Assembly (NCBI GenBank): GCA_945872805.1
Contig: CAMCBE010000012.1
Location: 1 to 16,937, forward strand
Length of the DNA stretch: 16,937 nucleotides
Reading direction: 5' to 3'
From: Chitinophaga pinensis
Lineage (GTDB): Bacteria > Bacteroidota > Bacteroidia > Chitinophagales > Chitinophagaceae
A model generated the notes under the pieces. That model did not search any database and was not told the DNA's origin. It saw nothing but the letters and a program-made list of their open reading frames with translations. Each line of letters begins with the position of its first letter. Within the stretch, counting starts at the first letter, position 1. Shown in pieces: positions 13,427-16,937 of this stretch. The translations under genes were made by a program, and so were the position numbers.

Positions 13427-15535
13427 ATGAAACTTTATCCAGAATCAGCCCCCGTTCAACTCGAATTTGACAAGGTCAGATTATTGCTCACCGAGCAAAC
13501 CAGATCGGCATATGGTAAAGAAAAGGCTGAACAACTTCGAATTCATACTAAGCGACAGTTTATAGAACTTGAGTTACGCCAAACTTATCAGTATTTTTTA
13601 TTGCTTAATGCTGGACAGCCCTTCTCGCATGAACAGTCGTTTAATGTAAAACGTGAATTAAAATTGCTCTCTATTCAAGGAGCTGTTTTGACGGGAGATA
13701 TTTTCTTGCTATTTAGAAAAATCACGGAAAATATCCAGTCTATTTTCAGGTGGTTCGACGATGAACGGATGTCTCAATGCAGTGCACTCTATGAAGTTAT
13801 TGCTAACACTCAATTTGAAAAGAAAATCATTGAGTCCATCAGTAAAGTCATTGATGATTTGGGCGTAGTTAAAGATGATGCCTCTCCTGATCTTGCACGT
13901 ATTCGCATGGCACTTTACCGCAAGCGGAATGAACAACGACGTTCTTTTGAGAAGATATTGAATAAGTTGCAAAAGGCAGGCTATATCGCCGATATCGAAG
14001 AGTCTTTCTTAAACGGTCGCAGGGTGTTGGCCATTTACGCCGAACAAAAGCGTCAGGTAAAAGGTATCCTTCATGGCGAAAGTGATACGCGCAGAACCTC
14101 TTTTATAGAACCTGAAGAAACCATTGAGATCAACAACGAGATATTCTCACTTGAAAATGACGAGCGGGATGAAGAGTATCGTGTCTTGAAACAGTTGACT
14201 GCTGATCTGTCAATATATCACCCACTGTTGCAAAAATACGTGGACGATCTTGGCGAGTTTGATTTTATCCGTGCAAAGGCAAAAGTGGCGCAGCAGATGG
14301 ATGCTCACATGCCAAGTCTTAGTGATCACTCTGGCATCCATTTAGTAAAAGCGTATCATCCGCTGTTGTTTCTTTACAATAAAAAGACAGGGAAAAAAGT
14401 TATTCCGCTTAATCTCACTCTTGATGAGAAAAATCGAATTTTATTGATCTCTGGACCAAATGCTGGGGGTAAGACGGTATGTTTGAAGACAGCAGGACTT
14501 CTTCAAATGATGGTGCAAGCGGGGCTTATGGTTCCCGCAAGTGCTGAGTCAGTCTTTGGTATTTATAGGCAGTTATTGATTCATATTGGAGATACGCAAA
14601 GCATCGAATTTGAACTCAGTACATATAGCTCTCATTTAAAGAACATGAAGTTCTTCATGGAAGAAGCCAATGGGAGAACCTTATTTTTTATTGATGAATT
14701 AGGAAGTGGAAGTGACCCGAATCTAGGTGGCGCATTTGCAGAAGTCTTTTTAGAGCAGTTGATTAAAAAGCATGCCTTTGGTATTGTAACCACCCATTAT
14801 TTGAATTTAAAAATAATGGCTAGTAAAACCAGCGGCATTATTAATGGTGCCATGGCTTTTGATGAAAAAAGTCTCCTGCCACTTTATCAATTGAATGTAG
14901 GTAAACCCGGAAGTTCCTATACGTTCTCTATTGCTGAACGTATTGGACTCTCGCCGGAGTTGATTAATCGTGCTCGAGAATTGGTGGAAGAGAATCATTT
15001 TAGCCTTGATAAATTATTGAATAAAACGGAACAAGACCTTCGGAAAATTGAACTGAAAGAAAAAGATCTTCAACGTTTGCTGAAGGAAAATGAATTGATC
15101 AAAAAAAATCTATCGCATCAACTTGAAAAAGAAAAGCATACACAACAAGTTGAGATCTTAAAACACCAAAATGCTGTCTCCCAAGAAAAGTATGTTTACT
15201 TGAAAGAGATGGAGCGAAAACTAAAACAACTTGTTTTTGATTGGCGTAAAGCGGAGAAGGAGGAGGATAGGAAGCTGTTGATGAAAAATATGCAGGCACT
15301 TCTGTTCACTCAAAAGGATAAACAAGTTAAGGAAAAAGTCAAGAAGAAACTGGATTCGAAGTACATGGAAGTGGATCAAGATCCGGTTGCAGGTGATTTG
15401 GTACTCATGAAACAAAATAATAAAATAGGCACGCTTTCTGAAGTGCGCGGTAAGAAAGCCATTGTCAATTTAGGTGCTATGCCATTGCAAGTGAACTATG
15501 CTGATTTGATCACGGTTAAAGAAAAGGAAGTTTAG
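13427..15535 (+). CDS. mutS2: MutS2-family ATPase lacking the Smr nuclease domain
   Basis: A 702-residue protein of the MutS2 branch. It lacks the N-terminal mismatch-recognition domain of MutS and starts directly with the helical core and lever region (about 1-290). The ATPase domain (about 300-525) has Walker A GPNAGGKT (343-350), the STYSSHLKNM signature (398-407), Walker B LFFIDELGSGSD (419-430) and the switch THYLNLK (456-462). A highly charged coiled coil follows (about 527-645), then a small beta domain (about 652-698, KOW-like). The chain stops there; the C-terminal Smr endonuclease domain of canonical MutS2 (about 780 residues) is missing. MutS2 proteins suppress recombination or, in Bacillus, act on collided ribosomes. 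Loss of Smr suggests a role through ATP-driven clamp closure or a separate nuclease partner. The stop codon is 13 bp from a convergent gene, leaving no room for a Smr remnant. Confidence 0.9.
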   Translation: MKLYPESAPVQLEFDKVRLLLTEQTRSAYGKEKAEQLRIHTKRQFIELELRQTYQYFLLLNAGQPFSHEQSFNVKRELKLLSIQGAVLTGDIFLLFRKITENIQSIFRWFDDERMSQCSALYEVIANTQFEKKIIESISKVIDDLGVVKDDASPDLARIRMALYRKRNEQRRSFEKILNKLQKAGYIADIEESFLNGRRVLAIYAEQKRQVKGILHGESDTRRTSFIEPEETIEINNEIFSLENDERDEEYRVLKQLTADLSIYHPLLQKYVDDLGEFDFIRAKAKVAQQMDAHMPSLSDHSGIHLVKAYHPLLFLYNKKTGKKVIPLNLTLDEKNRILLISGPNAGGKTVCLKTAGLLQMMVQAGLMVPASAESVFGIYRQLLIHIGDTQSIEFELSTYSSHLKNMKFFMEEANGRTLFFIDELGSGSDPNLGGAFAEVFLEQLIKKHAFGIVTTHYLNLKIMASKTSGIINGAMAFDEKSLLPLYQLNVGKPGSSYTFSIAERIGLSPELINRARELVEENHFSLDKLLNKTEQDLRKIELKEKDLQRLLKENELIKKNLSHQLEKEKHTQQVEILKHQNAVSQEKYVYLKEMERKLKQLVFDWRKAEKEEDRKLLMKNMQALLFTQKDKQVKEKVKKKLDSKYMEVDQDPVAGDLVLMKQNNKIGTLSEVRGKKAIVNLGAMPLQVNYADLITVKEKEV

Positions 15536-15548
15536 TGATTGATGCTTG

Positions 15549-15884
15549 TTAGATTGGTAACTCAAATATTTTTTCTATCAATACCCATTTTTCACCTGCG
15601 GCAGACCATGGAAGTCGCTGCTGATACCTATCCATCAAGGTTTCCCATGCTTGCACTGCAGGATTAGATGCATCAGCTTTTCCTTTTTCATCAAAGCTAA
15701 ATTCATCGGTGGTAGTCATAACCATAAACAACCTGTTGCCTGTGCGATAGATGTCCATGCCAACAATGCCACTCGATGTGATGCTCTCAATAATAGCAGC
15801 ACTTACATTTTTATGGTGTGCTTCATAGGCGTCAATAAGTTCCTTGTCGTCTTTTAAATCGACGGCTAAATAATAGGTCTTCAT
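15549..15884 (-). CDS. RhaM-family (DUF718) 6-deoxyhexose mutarotase, probably acting on L-fucose
   Basis: A 111-residue single-domain protein with the ferredoxin-like fold pattern of L-rhamnose mutarotase. It opens YYLAVDLKDDKELIDAY and contains YEAHHK (20-25), in which Tyr20 and His24 have the same spacing as the catalytic Tyr18 and His22 of E. coli RhaM. It continues with GMDIYRTGNRLFMVM (42-56) and QAWETLMDRYQQRLPW (78-93). RhaM interconverts alpha and beta anomers of its sugar before metabolism. It begins 1 bp after the fucP stop codon, so the two are almost certainly cotranslated or at least cotranscribed; this makes L-fucose a likely substrate even though the fold is that of a rhamnose mutarotase rather than FucU. 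By eye against RhaM as I remember it, the Tyr41 position is Met43 here and the WPE segment is VSA. Family call is strong, substrate is inference. Confidence 0.88.
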   Translation of the reverse strand: MKTYYLAVDLKDDKELIDAYEAHHKNVSAAIIESITSSGIVGMDIYRTGNRLFMVMTTTDEFSFDEKGKADASNPAVQAWETLMDRYQQRLPWSAAGEKWVLIEKIFELPI

Positions 15885-15885
15885 G

Positions 15886-16937
15886 TTACGCCGTTTCAGT
15901 TGGTTTGTATCCCTTCAATCCAAAATAAAGTACCACGAAAAAGCATACTAAAGGAATGCTATAGCCAATTTGAATGTTGTCATTGAAACCATCAATCATA
16001 CGGCCCATAATTACCGGGAAAATAGCACCACCAATAATCGACATAACAATAAGTGATGATCCTGGCTTGGTATGTTCTTTCAAGCCCACTATACCCAGAG
16101 AGAATATTGTTGGAAACATGATTGACATAAAGAACCCTAATCCACCTAATGCTAAAACAACATTCTTTCCATCGGCATATATAGATATTAAGCTCAACAA
16201 AATACACAGTACAGAATAGAGGGCAAGTAGTTTTGCTGGACTAATATACCGCATGAGAACTGTTCCGATAAATCTTCCTAACATGAATAGTAAACCATAT
16301 ACGCCTAAATAATAACCTGCTGTCTTTTCATCAACGCCACCTCCTGAAATAGCCATTCTTACAAAGAAGCTGGTTACACACACTTGTGCGCCAACATAAA
16401 ATAATTGAGCGATAATAGCCCAAACTAAATGCTTGTGTTTTAATGCACCGGAAATGCTACCGGCAGATTTTCCTTCTTCCTCTTCTTTGAATTCAGGAAA
16501 CTTAACCGTTACAAATAAGATTGATAAAACTACTAGAAATGCCCCAAGTACCATATAAGGCATTTTGACAGAAGCGGCTTCACTGCTGAGGTAGGCAAGT
16601 TTTTCAGCAGAAGGCATAAGGTTCAATTCCTCTGCCGTATATTCTTTGCCGGATAAAATAAATACGGTTCCGATCAATGGCGCTATGAATGCAGCCAGTC
16701 CATTAAATGATTGTGCAAAATTCAATCTCGCGGTGGCAGTTTCGTTATCACCCAACTTAGTAGCATATGGATTGGCGGCCGTTTCCAAAATGGTTAACCC
16801 ACATCCGATAATAAATAAACCCAATAAAAATATTTCATAGATTCTAGAGTTTGCAGCCGGCACAAATAAAAATGCACCAAGACTAAAAACCAGCAGTCCT
16901 AGAATAATGCCTTTTTTGTAACCAAATTTTTTAAGGA
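15886..16937 (-). CDS. fucP: FucP-type L-fucose:H+ symporter (MFS), N-terminus beyond window
   Basis: About 349 codons of a major facilitator superfamily transporter, open to the right edge. A GTG at 16863-16861 can look like a start, but the frame continues upstream with LKKFGYKKGIILGLLVF and SLGAFLFVPAA, a good match to the region around residue 90 of FucP, so the gene is simply cut by the window. Signature LETAANPYATKLG follows the third-fourth helix region; its Glu corresponds to the proton-coupling Glu135 of E. coli FucP. RLNFAQSFNGLAA is the next conserved block. Seven or eight further hydrophobic helices follow, and a long polar cytoplasmic loop (KFPEFKEEEEGKS) separates the halves. 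Roughly 80-90 N-terminal residues are missing. Related members carry glucose or galactose, so the substrate is not certain, but the mutarotase behind it supports a 6-deoxyhexose. Confidence 0.9.
   Translation of the reverse strand, partial: LKKFGYKKGIILGLLVFSLGAFLFVPAANSRIYEIFLLGLFIIGCGLTILETAANPYATKLGDNETATARLNFAQSFNGLAAFIAPLIGTVFILSGKEYTAEELNLMPSAEKLAYLSSEAASVKMPYMVLGAFLVVLSILFVTVKFPEFKEEEEGKSAGSISGALKHKHLVWAIIAQLFYVGAQVCVTSFFVRMAISGGGVDEKTAGYYLGVYGLLFMLGRFIGTVLMRYISPAKLLALYSVLCILLSLISIYADGKNVVLALGGLGFFMSIMFPTIFSLGIVGLKEHTKPGSSLIVMSIIGGAIFPVIMGRMIDGFNDNIQIGYSIPLVCFFVVLYFGLKGYKPTETA

Noticed and set aside
16861..16863. GTG as the start codon of the right-hand transporter.
   Set aside because: The frame continues upstream to the window edge with sequence that aligns to FucP (FGYKKGIILGLL), so the GTG is an internal valine codon.
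1..16937. Defence island, prophage, insertion sequence, CRISPR array or biosynthetic cluster.
   Set aside because: No transposase, integrase, phage, nuclease-effector or toxin genes, no direct-repeat arrays, and no shift in base or codon use were seen; the recognised genes are core or common accessory functions.

Overview
The window looks like chromosomal, mostly housekeeping DNA from a member of the Bacteroidota, most likely a Chitinophagaceae-type (Chitinophagia) bacterium. The signs are AT-rich DNA, genes without Shine-Dalgarno sequences, promoter-like sites matching the Bacteroidota sigma factor consensus (TTTG, 19-21 bp, TAnnTTTG), many envelope lipoproteins, a futalosine-pathway menaquinone enzyme, a single-subunit-type DnaE beside trxA, and a MutS2 without a Smr domain. 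The assignment to a family is inference; no rRNA or tRNA is present to test it.

Layout. 1-454 (-): 5' part of a YhhN/TMEM86-type membrane protein, cut by the window edge. 588-908 (+): small two-helix membrane protein of unknown function. 980-1423 (+): FKBP-type prolyl isomerase lipoprotein. 1443-1889 (-): exported DUF2147 protein. 1993-3129 (-): aminofutalosine synthase MqnE. 3210-4508 (-): CNT-family nucleoside transporter. 4570-6075 (-): Wzx-like polysaccharide flippase. 6190-6507 (-): thioredoxin, with a clear terminator after it and a consensus promoter before it. 6595-10218 (-): DNA polymerase III alpha subunit. 10321-10989 (+): NlpC/P60 lipoprotein with a non-ATG start. 11014-12675 and 12683-13333 (-): an msrA - M1 aminopeptidase pair, both exported. 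13427-15535 (+): MutS2-type ATPase. 15549-15884 and 15886 to the right edge (-): a RhaM-type mutarotase directly behind a FucP-type fucose/H+ symporter whose start lies outside the window.

How the genes fit together. Only two tight operon-like pairs are visible: fucP-mutarotase (1 bp gap), which should import and anomerise a 6-deoxyhexose, probably L-fucose; and msrA-M1 peptidase (7 bp gap), which would repair oxidised methionines and trim peptides outside the cytoplasm. The remaining genes serve separate core tasks: replication (dnaE), thiol redox (trxA), quinone synthesis (mqnE), recombination or ribosome-rescue ATPase (MutS2), cell-wall turnover (NlpC/P60), and envelope folding (FKBP).

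I found no tRNA, rRNA, CRISPR array, insertion sequence, phage gene, toxin-antitoxin pair or defence island, and nothing I would call an undescribed system. The most useful leads are the Smr-less MutS2, the FucP-RhaM pairing with altered mutarotase residues, the apparently intact metal site of the DnaE PHP domain, and the lipoprotein MsrA with a possible second cytosolic start. No intergenic stretch exceeds 300 bases; the longest is the 133-bp divergent gap at 455-587.
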